Shown here one piece after another: positions 24,552 through 33,190 of a stretch of 48,146 nucleotides of DNA. The position numbers and the translations under genes were made by a program. Origin of the DNA: Gemmatimonadota bacterium (GTDB lineage: Bacteria > Gemmatimonadota > Gemmatimonadetes > Longimicrobiales > Gaopeijiaceae); contig JAGWBQ010000015.1 of NCBI GenBank assembly GCA_021295815.1, positions 1-48,146 on the forward strand, read 5' to 3'. The notes under the pieces are model-generated. The model was not told where the DNA came from. It did no database searches and saw only the letters and a list, made by a program, of their open reading frames with translations. The number at the start of each line of letters is the position of its first letter. The first letter of the stretch is position 1.

Positions 24552-25133
24552 ATGCCATCCCTACCTTCCTCCTTTTTCTCTTCCGGACGGGAGCGCCGTC
24601 TCTGGACCTGTGCGTTCGTCGCCGTGGCGGCCATCTACTCGACCCTCGGATTTGCCGGCACCCTCGCGGCTCGGTTCGCAGGAACCGGCGTGGGCGAATG
24701 GATCTTTGCCGCAGCGTGCCTCCTGATTCTGATCGCCGTCGTCACGCAAGGCTTGAGCAGGCGCCCGACCGCAGCCGAGTGGGGGGTCGCCCTCGGGATC
24801 GCCGCTGTCTACGCGCTCGTCTTCGCGCGCATGGCGATTCCGACCGAACGTTCGCACTTGGTCGAGTACGGCGTCGTGGCCATCTGCATCCACGCCGCGC
24901 TCGTGGAGCGGGCCGCTCGCGGCGGAGAGGTTCCCGTACCGGCACTGCTGACCGTCGCGGCAACCGGATCGCTGGGCGCGCTGGACGAGTTCATCCAGAT
25001 CGTCGTACCGAACCGCACGTACGACCCCGTCGACATGCTCTTCAACGTGCTGGCCGGGGTGATGGCGGTCGGCGCATCCGTCGCGCTTGCCGCCGCGAGG
25101 AGGTGGGTCGCGGCCCGGAAGCGGACCTCGTGA
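24552..25133 (+). CDS. VanZ-like membrane protein
   Basis: 193 residues, about five membrane helices. SHLVEYGVVAICIHAAL and LGALDEFIQIVVPNRTYDPVDMLFNVLAG match the VanZ domain core (an H..EY..L segment, then DE..Q and R..D..D..N). VanZ proteins are membrane proteins of unclear mechanism, one of which gives low-level teicoplanin resistance. Nothing suggests a glycopeptide cluster here. The gene follows the serine hydrolase after 129 bases. A polar Arg-rich tail ends the protein. Confidence 0.8.
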   Translation: MPSLPSSFFSSGRERRLWTCAFVAVAAIYSTLGFAGTLAARFAGTGVGEWIFAAACLLILIAVVTQGLSRRPTAAEWGVALGIAAVYALVFARMAIPTERSHLVEYGVVAICIHAALVERAARGGEVPVPALLTVAATGSLGALDEFIQIVVPNRTYDPVDMLFNVLAGVMAVGASVALAAARRWVAARKRTS

Positions 25134-25222
25134 ACCGGGATTTCTCGACCAAGGACCCGAACGGTTCCGGGCCGCCGGCAGCCGACCGAAGAAAACCGCC
25201 CCATTCGGTGGAGGATGAAGCA

Positions 25223-25256
25223 TAGGCGCCTCCGTCCGGTTTCCGGGACGCGCCTA
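25223..25256. repeat. Inverted repeat upstream of the copper island
   Basis: TAGGCGC (25223-25229) and GCGCCTA (25250-25256) form perfect 7-base arms around a 20-base loop that itself contains CCGG-ttt-CCGG. It lies 20 bases before the candidate -35 of the metal-efflux operon, so it may be a regulator site or the end of the VanZ transcript. No T run follows. Confidence 0.4.
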
Positions 25257-25275
25257 GGTCACTAACCTCGCAAGA

Positions 25276-25305
25276 TAGACTTTCCTGGCCAAAACGGGCT
25301 ACCTT
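25276..25305 (+). promoter_or_regulatory. Candidate promoter of the metal-efflux operon
   Basis: TAGACT (25276-25281) and TACCTT (25300-25305) are 18 bases apart. Transcription would start within a few bases of the ATG at 25314, so the first message would be nearly leaderless. No clear MerR-type dyad is seen in the spacer. Confidence 0.4.
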
Positions 25306-25313
25306 TCACACTA

Positions 25314-25718
25314 ATGCGCCGCACCGTAGCTCTCATCGCTCTAGTGGGACTCTCATGGTCCCAACCGGTCGCTTCCCGTTGCGACATGGGGACCGGTGCG
25401 TCCCGAGGGACACAGGGCGGGTCGGAGCACCATGCCGCAGCGGCGTCGAGGGTGAGCGATCAGGACCCGGCCCGCGGCGTACCCGGGCATCGCGCCGCTC
25501 CGTCCGAAAGGCCGCCGGACTCGCACGGTCGGCACCACGACGCCGGGAACGGGTGCATGATGTTTCTGGGGTGCGGTTCGGCATCGGCGCGGCCGGGCCG
25601 GGCCGTGACGGTCGTTCACATTCCTGCCGTGTCGGAGCGTAACGCCTTCCATGCCGCTCCGATCCCCCGCGCTGTTAATCTCTCGGTCGAGACGCCGCCT
25701 CCACGCCACGTCGCCTGA
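25314..25718 (+). CDS. Small exported His/Met-rich protein heading the copper island
   Basis: 134 residues, not a named family. A short hydrophobic start (TVALIALVGLSW) probably acts as export signal. The rest is rich in His (SEHHAAAA, SHGRHHDAGN, HIPAVSERNAFHAAPIP) and has a CMMFLGCG motif in the middle. That composition suits metal binding in the periplasm, and position first in the efflux operon supports it. It might be a metallochaperone comparable in role, not in sequence, to CusF. It lacks a recognisable CusF or CopC fold. Start at the ATG 25314; a leaderless message is predicted. Confidence 0.6.
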   Translation: MRRTVALIALVGLSWSQPVASRCDMGTGASRGTQGGSEHHAAAASRVSDQDPARGVPGHRAAPSERPPDSHGRHHDAGNGCMMFLGCGSASARPGRAVTVVHIPAVSERNAFHAAPIPRAVNLSVETPPPRHVA

Positions 25719-25832
25719 TCCCCTTGCAGTCCGCGGCGAAACCCGCGGGCTGTTCGACACGCGTCAGGCTCGACGACGCGTCACGTCGGGCGTTTCCGCC
25801 CGGCGACCGACTATTCAGGCCGCGAGGAACCC

Positions 25833-27221
25833 ATGTCCACACCGCGAATCGTGGCGGTCGCACATGCGATCGCCGTTCTCCACAGCACCGCCGCCGCGTG
25901 CGCCGAAGCGCAAACGCTCACGTACAGTACGAACGGCGACACGGCGTTGGCCGCCCTCATCGAGGAAGCCGTCGAGCGCAACCCGCAGCTCCGAGCTGCA
26001 CGGCTGGAATGGGTGGCCGCCGAGGCGCGCATCCCCCAGGCATCGGTGCTGCCCAATCCCACCGTGTCCTTCACTCAACACGTGCTCGGCCCCCAGACGA
26101 GGGTCGGACCGCAGTTTTCCAACATCTCGCTGAGCCAGTCCATGCCCTGGTTCGGCACCCTCGCGGACCGCGCCGCCATGGCCGAGTCCGAGTCCGCGAT
26201 TCGCGGCGAGTCCTACCAGGCGTTGAGAGCCGAGATCGTGCGCCGGGTCAAACTGGCCTGGTACGATCTCATTTATCTCGACCGGGCGTTGCGGGTAACC
26301 GGTGAGGAGGAGGAGCTTCTGCGGCACTACGAGTCTCTCGCTCGGGCGCGCTACTCCCAGGGCTCGGGCCAGTTGCAGGAGGCGGTAAAGCTCCAAGCCG
26401 AGATTACACGGGTCCTGAACCGACGACAGGAGCTGCTGCAGCAACGGACGGATACCGAAGCCCTGCTGAACCATCTGACGGCCCGACAGATCGGGGCCGC
26501 TATTGCGCCGGTCCTCGACGTCGGATATCGTCCCCAGGACCCCATCGACGCCGAAACCTTGCAGGAGATCGGCCTCGCAGTCAGGCCGGAGATCGCCGCG
26601 GCCCGGATGGGTGTGGAGAGAAGCCGACACGCAGTAAGCTTGGCCAACCGACGTTCCCGGCCCGGTCTTACGGTCGGCATCGCCTGGGGTGCCGTGCTGC
26701 CCCGACGCGACGATCCGGGACTCGCCCTCCCTCCCGCAGGCAACGGCCGGGACCATTTCAGCCTGACTCTCGGTGCCAGCATTCCCTTCTCCAGAACCGC
26801 GAACCGAGCGGCCGTGGAGGAAGCTTCGGCCAAGCTGGCGGCGGCCGAAGAGACCTACCGGGACCTGACCGCCGGCGCGGCCATGGGCGTGCGCACCGCC
26901 GCGTTCCGCCTGGAGACCGTCGCCCGGCAACTCGATCTCTTCGAACGAGCGCTGATCCCGCAGGCCGAACACGCGCTCCGCACGACCGAAGAGGCGTATT
27001 CCACCGGGGTCACCGGCGTGGTCGAACTCCTTGACAGCGAACGACTGCTTCTCGATGTCCGGCTCGGCTTCGCGCGGCTGCAATCCGACTACATGAAGGC
27101 GTCGGCGGAGATGGAACGCGCGACCGGATCTCCGTTTCCGACCTCCGCCGGGAACGACGGGACGTCGGCGGGCGGCCCGACCTTCCTCGTCGACCCGGGC
27201 TCCAAGGAGGTGGGATCATGA
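25833..27221 (+). CDS. cusC: TolC-family outer membrane efflux protein (CusC-like)
   Basis: 462 residues. A signal peptide (AIAVLHSTAAACAEA) is followed by two repeated coiled-coil/beta units typical of outer membrane factors: LAALIEEAVERNPQLRAARLEW, ASVLPNPTVSFTQ and LSQSMPWFGTLADR in the first half, then IGLAVRPEIAAARMGVE and GASIPFSRTANRAAVEEA in the second. It forms the outer membrane channel of the tripartite pump with the next two gene products. GAGGAA lies before the ATG. The stop overlaps the start of the adaptor gene by 4 bases (ATGA at 27218). cusC is named by operon context; sequence alone says metal-RND-type outer membrane factor. Confidence 0.88.
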   Translation: MSTPRIVAVAHAIAVLHSTAAACAEAQTLTYSTNGDTALAALIEEAVERNPQLRAARLEWVAAEARIPQASVLPNPTVSFTQHVLGPQTRVGPQFSNISLSQSMPWFGTLADRAAMAESESAIRGESYQALRAEIVRRVKLAWYDLIYLDRALRVTGEEEELLRHYESLARARYSQGSGQLQEAVKLQAEITRVLNRRQELLQQRTDTEALLNHLTARQIGAAIAPVLDVGYRPQDPIDAETLQEIGLAVRPEIAAARMGVERSRHAVSLANRRSRPGLTVGIAWGAVLPRRDDPGLALPPAGNGRDHFSLTLGASIPFSRTANRAAVEEASAKLAAAEETYRDLTAGAAMGVRTAAFRLETVARQLDLFERALIPQAEHALRTTEEAYSTGVTGVVELLDSERLLLDVRLGFARLQSDYMKASAEMERATGSPFPTSAGNDGTSAGGPTFLVDPGSKEVGS

Positions 27222-28639
27222 CGGCGCCCCAGCGAATGCGCGGCACCTGGTTCGCGGCGTTCGGGATCGTGGTGGGTCTCGTGATCGGAGTGGGGGGAAC
27301 GGCCCTGCTGCTGTCGTCCCGGATCGGCGGAGAAGCGGAAGAGAACACGCGGCAGGGCACGACCGCCCGGGGTGACGACCTGGCCGCGAGCGACACGGAC
27401 GGTGCGCGACGGATCCTGTACTGGCGCGCACCCATGGATCCGAACTACACCTCGGACCGGCCCGGAAGGTCCCCCATGGGGATGGATCTCGTTCCCGTCT
27501 ACGAAGACGCACCTTTACCGCAGGCGGACACGGATTCGGATGCCGTCGGTGCAGAGAGCGGCATCCGCGTGAGCCGGTCCTTCCTCCAGAACTTCGCGGT
27601 GCGAACTGCGGAGGTCCGTCGGGGAGCGCTGCCGGTCACGATCCGAACCGTCGGAACCCTGGCCCACAACGAGGAACGGGTCGTGTCGGTGCAGACGAAG
27701 TACGAGGGGTGGATCGAACGCGCCAGCGTCAACAACGTGGGTGAGACCGTGGCCAGGGGTGACGCGCTCTTCGAGATTTATAGCCCGCAACTGGTCACGA
27801 CCCAGCGCGAGTTCCTGGGAGCGATGGACTACCTGCGACGCCTGCAAGCCCTGGGCGCTTCACCGGAGGCCGTGGGACGGGCGCAATCCCTCCTCGCGGC
27901 GGCACGGGAGCGGCTGCTCTACTGGGACATGACCGCAGCCCAGATCGAGGCGTTGGCGGAGTCGCAGACCATCGAACGAACGATCCAGGTCTTCTCGCCC
28001 GCCGACGGCTTCATAGTCGAGAAGATGGGCGATTCCATGGAGGGGATGAAGCTCGGCCCCGGAATGACGGTCCTGAAGATCGCCGACCACTCCGTTCTGT
28101 GGGCCGAAACCGAGTTCTACGAGGGCGATCTCCGCCATGTTCGCGAAGGCCAGACCGTGACCGTGGTGGCCGATGCGTTTCCCGGACAGGAATGGACGGG
28201 TCGCATCCTCTTCTTCCGCCCGGCCGTGGATACGCGCACGAGAACGCTGACCGCGTTCGTCGAAGTCGCAAATCCGTCGCTCCAGCTCAGGCCGATGATG
28301 TACGTCGATGTGACGGTGCGGGCGAGCGGGTCCGCAGACGCCCTGACCGTGCCTGCCGAAGCGATCCTGCACAGCGGGACGCGCGCGGTGGCGATAGTGG
28401 CGCGCGGCGAAGGGATGTTCGAGCCCCGCGAGGTCGTGCTCGGCGTGGAGAGCGACGGGAGGCAGGAGGTGACCGACGGACTTGCCGAGGGTGAATCCGT
28501 GGTTGTCTCGTCCCAGTTCCTCATCGACTCGGACGCGAACCTCAGAGGTGCGATCTCGCAACTGCTCAGCGAAGCGGAGCCGACGGCGTCCGAGGGCGCG
28601 GCGGCCGATACGGCCACCCCCGGCCACAACCACAACTGA
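27218..28639 (+). CDS. cusB: RND efflux periplasmic adaptor with heavy-metal-binding domain (CusB-like)
   Basis: 473 residues. One N-terminal membrane anchor (FGIVVGLVIGVGGTALLL) leads to a heavy-metal-binding domain at about 68-92 (LYWRAPMDPNYTS, SPMGMDLVPVYED), found in CusB-type adaptors. The membrane-fusion core has IRTVGTLAHNEERVVSVQTKYEGWIERASV (lipoyl-like and barrel), an alpha-hairpin, IFSPADGFIVEKMGDSMEGM-type lipoyl return, and TLTAFVEVANPSLQLRPMMYVDVTV. The tail TPGHNHN is His-rich. It links the inner membrane pump to the outer membrane channel and may hand Cu(I)/Ag(I) to CusA. Starts within the TolC stop codon and ends 12 bases before cusA. Confidence 0.93.
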   Translation: MTAPQRMRGTWFAAFGIVVGLVIGVGGTALLLSSRIGGEAEENTRQGTTARGDDLAASDTDGARRILYWRAPMDPNYTSDRPGRSPMGMDLVPVYEDAPLPQADTDSDAVGAESGIRVSRSFLQNFAVRTAEVRRGALPVTIRTVGTLAHNEERVVSVQTKYEGWIERASVNNVGETVARGDALFEIYSPQLVTTQREFLGAMDYLRRLQALGASPEAVGRAQSLLAAARERLLYWDMTAAQIEALAESQTIERTIQVFSPADGFIVEKMGDSMEGMKLGPGMTVLKIADHSVLWAETEFYEGDLRHVREGQTVTVVADAFPGQEWTGRILFFRPAVDTRTRTLTAFVEVANPSLQLRPMMYVDVTVRASGSADALTVPAEAILHSGTRAVAIVARGEGMFEPREVVLGVESDGRQEVTDGLAEGESVVVSSQFLIDSDANLRGAISQLLSEAEPTASEGAAADTATPGHNHN

Positions 28640-28651
28640 CGGAGAGGTCCG

Positions 28652-31600
28652 ATGTTGGAGCGAATTGTCGACTTTTCCATACGGAATCGGCTGCTGGTCG
28701 TGCTGGGAGCCGCGCTGGTCATCGGGTTGGGGGCGGTATCGCTCAACAGGTCTCCGGTCGATGCGATTCCCGACCTCTCCGACGTCCAGGTCATCATCCA
28801 GACCGATTACCCCGGGCAGGCGCCGCGCATCGTCGAGGACCAGGTCACCTATCCGCTCGCGACTCGGATGCTGGGTGCGCCCTTCGCACAGGTGGTCCGA
28901 GGATATTCGTACTTCGGCGTGTCTTTCGTTTATGTGATCTTCGAAGACGGCACCGATCCCTACTGGGCCAGAAGCCGTGTGCTGGAGTACCTCGATGCCG
29001 TCTCGGATCAGCTTCCGTCCGGTGCAAACCCGACCCTCGGTCCCGATGCCACGGGAGTCGGATGGGCGTTCGTCTACGCCCTGAAGTCCGAGCTCCAGGA
29101 TCTCGGCGAGCTGCGGTCGATCCAGGACTGGTACCTGAAACAGGAGCTGAGCGCGGTGCCGGGCGTCTCGGAAGTGGCCAGCGTGGGTGGCTTCGTGCGC
29201 CAGTATCAGGTCACGGTAGACCCCAATCGTCTCCGAGCGTTCGATCTCTCCATTTCGGAGATTCGCGAAGCGATTCGGGCGAGCAACAGCGACGTGGGTG
29301 GCGGGTTGATCGAAGTCGCCGAGAAGGAGTTCATGATCCGGGGTCTCGGCTACGTCCGGTCGGTCGAAGACATCCGGCGCATCGGTCTCGGAGCTGGCGT
29401 GGACGGCACGCCGATTCTGTTGGAGGACGTGGCGCGGGTGAGCGTGGGGCCGGAGAGCAGACGCGGGCTTGCCGAGTGGAACGGCGAGGGTGAGATCGTA
29501 GGCGGAATCGTGGTGGTGCGGCCGGGGACCGACGTCCGCAAGGTGATCGACGATGTGAAGGCCAAGCTTGCGGAGATCGGGCCCGGTCTGCCGGACGGCG
29601 TCGAGATCGAGGTCGCCTACGATCGCACATCCCTGATCGACCGCGCGGTCGCGAGCATCCGGGCGAGCCTCCTGCAACAGCTCCTGATCGTAGGCCTGGT
29701 GTGTCTGATCTTCCTCTCTCACATCCGAAGCGGGTTCGTCGCCGTCGTGGCGCTGCCCACCGGGATCCTGCTGGCGATGATCGCAGTGAAGCTTCAGGGG
29801 CTGACGCTCAACATCATGTCGCTGGGGGGCATCGCGGTCGCGATCGGAACCATGGTCGACGCCGGGATCGTGATGGTCGAGAACGCCCACAGGCATATCG
29901 CGCGGAGCGGGGGCCGACGGTCGCGCTGGGAGGTGGTCGCGGGTGCGGCTCGCGAGGTCGGCCCGTCCCTCTTCCTGGCCTTGCTGGTGATCACCGTGTC
30001 GTTCATGCCGGTCTTCGCGCTGGAAGCGCAGGAGGGACGTCTCTTCCGACCGCTCGCCTTCACCAAGACCTACGCGATGACGGCGGCGGCCCTGCTCTCG
30101 GTGACGCTCGTGCCGGTGCTGGTGGGCTACTGGGTGCGGGGAAGGATTCGTCGGCCGTCCGCAACGCCGGCAGGGCGGGTTCTTGCGGGCGCGTACAGGC
30201 CGGTCGTCGGGTTCGTGCTGCGTTTTCGCGGATGGGTGATCGGAGCAGCCGTGATCGCGCTTCTGGCGACCTGGCTGCCGTGGTCGCGCCTCGGTTCGGA
30301 GTTCATGCCGCCGTTGTGGGAGGGGGATCTGCTCTACATGCCCACGACCCTCCCGGGGGTGTCGATCACCGAGGCCCGAGAAATCCTCCAACAGACGGAT
30401 CGGGTCATCCGCACCTTCCCCGAGGTCCGGCACGTGTTCGGGAAGGTCGGCCGAGCGGAATCCGCTACCGATCCGGCACCGCTCTCAATGATCGAGACCA
30501 CCATCGCCCTCAAGCCGCGAAGCGAGTGGAGGCCCGGAATGACGCCTGACGCGCTGATCGCGGAGATGGACGCGGCTCTCACGATTCCCGGATTGACGAA
30601 CGCATGGACGATGCCGATCCGGGGCCGCATCGACATGCTGTCCACCGGCATCAGGACGCCGGTCGGGATCAAGGTGGCCGGACCCGATCTGGCCGAGCTC
30701 GACCGACTGGGTCGAGAGATTGAGGCGGTCGTGAGGGACGTGCCGGGCACGGCCAGCGTCTATGCCGACCGCCTCCTGGGCGGCAACTACCTCGATATCG
30801 AGATCGACCGGGTCGCGATCGCGCGCCACGGGTTGACCGTTCAGGACGTGCAGGACGTGATCCGGACCGCGATCGGCGGCATGAACATCACCACGACGGT
30901 GGAGGGGCTAGAGCGCTATCCGGTGAATCTGCGCTACGGTCGGGAACTGAGAGACGACCTTCCGGGGTTGCGTTCCGTGCTGGTCGCGACACCGGACGGG
31001 CACAACGTGCCGCTGGGAGAACTCGTCGGCATGGAGTACGCTTCGGGACCCCCCAGCATCAAGAGCGAGGGGGCGAGGCCGAACGCCTGGGTGTACGTCG
31101 ATGTCCGCGACACCGACCTTGGGAGCTACGTGAAAACGGCTCGCGAGGCGGTCACGAACGGCGTGTCTCTACCGGAAGGATACACGCTGGCCTGGAGCGG
31201 CCGGTACGAGTTCCTGGAGCGCGCGGAAGAACGCCTTGCTCTGCTCATTCCGCTCACGCTCTTCCTGATCTTCGTCCTCATCTACGTCGCCACGAAATCG
31301 GCGACCGAGACCCTGCTCGTGCTGGCGGGCGTCCCGTTCGCCGTGGCGGGATCCTTCTGGCTGCTCCATGCGCTCGACTACGATCTCAGCGTCGCCGCGT
31401 GGGTCGGCGTGATCGCGCTCGCCGGCCTCTATGCGGAAACCGCCATCGTCTTCCTTCTCTACCTCAACATCTCGTACCGGGACTACCGGGATCGCGGGCT
31501 GCTCACCGACCGGGGCGCACTCGTGCAGGCGATCCGAAAGGGTGCGGTGCGGCGGGTTCGCCCCGTCGTCATGACCATCGCGACCGACGTGTTCGGACTG

Positions 31601-31780
31601 CTGCCGATCATGTGGAGCGCGGGCGCCGGAGCCGACGTGATGAAGAGAATAGCGGCCCCGCTGGTGGGCGGGGTCGTCACGTCGGGAGCCGTCGTGCTGC
31701 TGCTCCTGCCGGTGGGCTTCCTACTGTTGAAGCAGAGAGGTCTGCCGAAGGCGACGGAGGTCGCGAAGGCGGACGGTTAG
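28652..31780 (+). CDS. cusA: Cu(I)/Ag(I) efflux RND transporter CusA
   Basis: 1042 residues, the standard length of heavy-metal-efflux RND pumps, which export metal with proton uptake. The membrane proton-relay helix reads GGIAVAIGTMVDAGIVMVEN, the Cus rather than Czc form. The three methionines that bind Cu(I)/Ag(I) in E. coli CusA are conserved: Met563 (LLYMPTT), Met613 (LSMIETT) and Met662 (RIDMLSTG). This supports monovalent copper or silver as substrate. The closing helix LLPVGFLLLKQRG is intact. GGAGAGG precedes the ATG. An inverted repeat follows the stop. No regulator such as CusRS or CueR is beside the operon. Confidence 0.97.
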   Translation: MLERIVDFSIRNRLLVVLGAALVIGLGAVSLNRSPVDAIPDLSDVQVIIQTDYPGQAPRIVEDQVTYPLATRMLGAPFAQVVRGYSYFGVSFVYVIFEDGTDPYWARSRVLEYLDAVSDQLPSGANPTLGPDATGVGWAFVYALKSELQDLGELRSIQDWYLKQELSAVPGVSEVASVGGFVRQYQVTVDPNRLRAFDLSISEIREAIRASNSDVGGGLIEVAEKEFMIRGLGYVRSVEDIRRIGLGAGVDGTPILLEDVARVSVGPESRRGLAEWNGEGEIVGGIVVVRPGTDVRKVIDDVKAKLAEIGPGLPDGVEIEVAYDRTSLIDRAVASIRASLLQQLLIVGLVCLIFLSHIRSGFVAVVALPTGILLAMIAVKLQGLTLNIMSLGGIAVAIGTMVDAGIVMVENAHRHIARSGGRRSRWEVVAGAAREVGPSLFLALLVITVSFMPVFALEAQEGRLFRPLAFTKTYAMTAAALLSVTLVPVLVGYWVRGRIRRPSATPAGRVLAGAYRPVVGFVLRFRGWVIGAAVIALLATWLPWSRLGSEFMPPLWEGDLLYMPTTLPGVSITEAREILQQTDRVIRTFPEVRHVFGKVGRAESATDPAPLSMIETTIALKPRSEWRPGMTPDALIAEMDAALTIPGLTNAWTMPIRGRIDMLSTGIRTPVGIKVAGPDLAELDRLGREIEAVVRDVPGTASVYADRLLGGNYLDIEIDRVAIARHGLTVQDVQDVIRTAIGGMNITTTVEGLERYPVNLRYGRELRDDLPGLRSVLVATPDGHNVPLGELVGMEYASGPPSIKSEGARPNAWVYVDVRDTDLGSYVKTAREAVTNGVSLPEGYTLAWSGRYEFLERAEERLALLIPLTLFLIFVLIYVATKSATETLLVLAGVPFAVAGSFWLLHALDYDLSVAAWVGVIALAGLYAETAIVFLLYLNISYRDYRDRGLLTDRGALVQAIRKGAVRRVRPVVMTIATDVFGLLPIMWSAGAGADVMKRIAAPLVGGVVTSGAVVLLLLPVGFLLLKQRGLPKATEVAKADG

Positions 31781-31787
31781 GTCATTG

Positions 31788-31824
31788 GTGTCGGCGTCAG
31801 CGCAGCCAAGCGGTCCGCCGACAC
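31788..31824 (+). terminator. Inverted repeat after cusA, possible terminator or processing hairpin
   Basis: GTGTCGGCG (31788-31796) pairs perfectly with CGCCGACAC (31816-31824) around a 19-base loop. A second small stem, CCGAAC/GTTCGG (31827-31832 with 31847-31852), follows. No T run is present, so termination would be partial at best. It could set lower expression of the two downstream genes. The rest of the 183-base gap shows nothing else. Confidence 0.4.
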
Positions 31825-31963
31825 TCCCGAACCGCCGAAACTTGCCGTTCGGAGAAGGACATGACAAATTGGGCGCGACGTTGGGAACGAGGCGCCATGG
31901 TCCCCACTTGAAGTGCCCCGACGATCCCGCGCTTCAGCGAGACTTTTCCATCTGTGAAGAGCG

Positions 31964-33190
31964 ATGACGAAGCGAATCCGGCCCATGACACCTCGAGCAA
32001 CTCCGTCCAACGCAGGCGAAGGGCCTGGCTCGGACGGGATTCCCTGGTACCTGGGCGCGGTGCTCTTCGCGTCGACGAGCGTTGTGGTGGGCGTGATCTG
32101 GGACATTTCCTGGCACCGAACCATCGGACGCGACTCGTTCTGGACGCCGGCCCACGTGGCGATCTACGCCGGAGGACTCGCCGCCGGTCTCTCCTGCGGA
32201 TGGCTGGCCCTGAAGACGACCTTTGGAGGCACCGGTCCGGAGGTGGGACGGTCGGTGCGGATCTGGGGACTGCGCGCACCGCTCGGAGCCTGGCTGGGGA
32301 TTTGGGGCGCGATAGCGATGCTCACCTCCGCACCGCTCGACGACTGGTGGCACAACGCGTACGGGCTCGACGTCGAAATCCTGAGTCCGCCCCACGTGGT
32401 CCTCGCCATGGGCATCGACGCGATCCAGCTCGGGGCGCTGCTCATGGCCCTGTCGTGGCAGAATCGCGCGTCGCGGGCGAGACGGCGGCGATTGTGCTTC
32501 GCCTACGCCTACGGGGCCGGGATGCTCCTGCTGGCGATGGCTGTGCTGACGATGGAGCGCTCGTTCCCCAACGACTGGCACGGAGCCGAATTTCACATGA
32601 TTTCGGCAGGCGTTTACCCGGTGGTCCTCTTCGCCGTCGGGCGGGCCGGACGCCTCCCGTGGCCGGCCACATGGGCGAGCCTGATCTATACGGCTGTGAC
32701 CTTGGCCATGATGTGGATCCTTCCACTCTTTCCAGCGGAGCCGATGCTGGCGCCCATAATGCGCAGCGTGGATGCGATGGTGCCGCCGCCGTTCCCATTG
32801 CTCCTGATCCTGCCTGCGGTCGGAATCGACATGCTTCTGCAAAGGACTTCGGGGTCCGACCGGGCTCCGCCGCGGCGTTCGAGGGACTGGGGGATCGCCG
32901 CGCTGGGTTCGATCGTGTTCGTGGGCGTCTTCGGTGTCGCGCACTGGTACTTCGGCGAGTTCATGCTGTCCGAGGGTGCGCGCAACTACTTCTTCCAAGG
33001 AGACCAATGGGGGTACTTCTCCGCTCCCGGTCCCTGGCAGTACGAGTTCTGGCACGGCGGCCGCTTCGCGGGCGGTGATTTTTCGGCCTCCCATTTCTGG
33101 GCGCGAGCGGTATGGGCGCTGCCGATAGGGTTCGTCTCGGCACGGGCCGGCCTTTCCATGGGCAACTGGATGCGGGAGGTGCGCAGATGA
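31964..33190 (+). CDS. Uncharacterised multi-pass membrane protein with duplicated DxxWH...H motif
   Basis: 408 residues with about nine or ten membrane helices. No named family is recognised. A motif occurs twice: Asp47-x-x-Trp50-His51 with His64 (WTPAH), and Asp126-x-x-Trp129-His130 with His144 (SPPH), each followed by a membrane helix. Related His pairs lie at 206 and 211 (NDWHGAEFH) and more His near the C-terminus (QYEFWHGG, SASHFWAR). This is the look of a membrane metal site. The gene sits after cusA and overlaps the next gene by ATGA, which supports a role in copper handling. It could be a permease, a chaperone receptor or an enzyme; the sequence does not decide. The start at 31964 has GAAGAG very close upstream; an in-frame ATG at 31985 is an alternative. 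Confidence 0.65.
   Translation: MTKRIRPMTPRATPSNAGEGPGSDGIPWYLGAVLFASTSVVVGVIWDISWHRTIGRDSFWTPAHVAIYAGGLAAGLSCGWLALKTTFGGTGPEVGRSVRIWGLRAPLGAWLGIWGAIAMLTSAPLDDWWHNAYGLDVEILSPPHVVLAMGIDAIQLGALLMALSWQNRASRARRRRLCFAYAYGAGMLLLAMAVLTMERSFPNDWHGAEFHMISAGVYPVVLFAVGRAGRLPWPATWASLIYTAVTLAMMWILPLFPAEPMLAPIMRSVDAMVPPPFPLLLILPAVGIDMLLQRTSGSDRAPPRRSRDWGIAALGSIVFVGVFGVAHWYFGEFMLSEGARNYFFQGDQWGYFSAPGPWQYEFWHGGRFAGGDFSASHFWARAVWALPIGFVSARAGLSMGNWMREVRR

Noticed and set aside
24552-25133. Glycopeptide resistance from the VanZ-like protein
   Set aside because: No VanH, VanA, VanX or regulator genes nearby; VanZ-domain proteins are common without resistance.
27860-30433. 857-codon open frame on the minus strand under cusB and cusA
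   Set aside because: Antisense shadow of two certain genes, low-complexity Arg/Asp/His composition, no start context.
31964-33190. Copper membrane monooxygenase subunit (AmoC/PmoC-like)
   Set aside because: His-rich helices next to copper genes prompted the idea, but length, motif spacing and the absence of A and B subunits do not fit.
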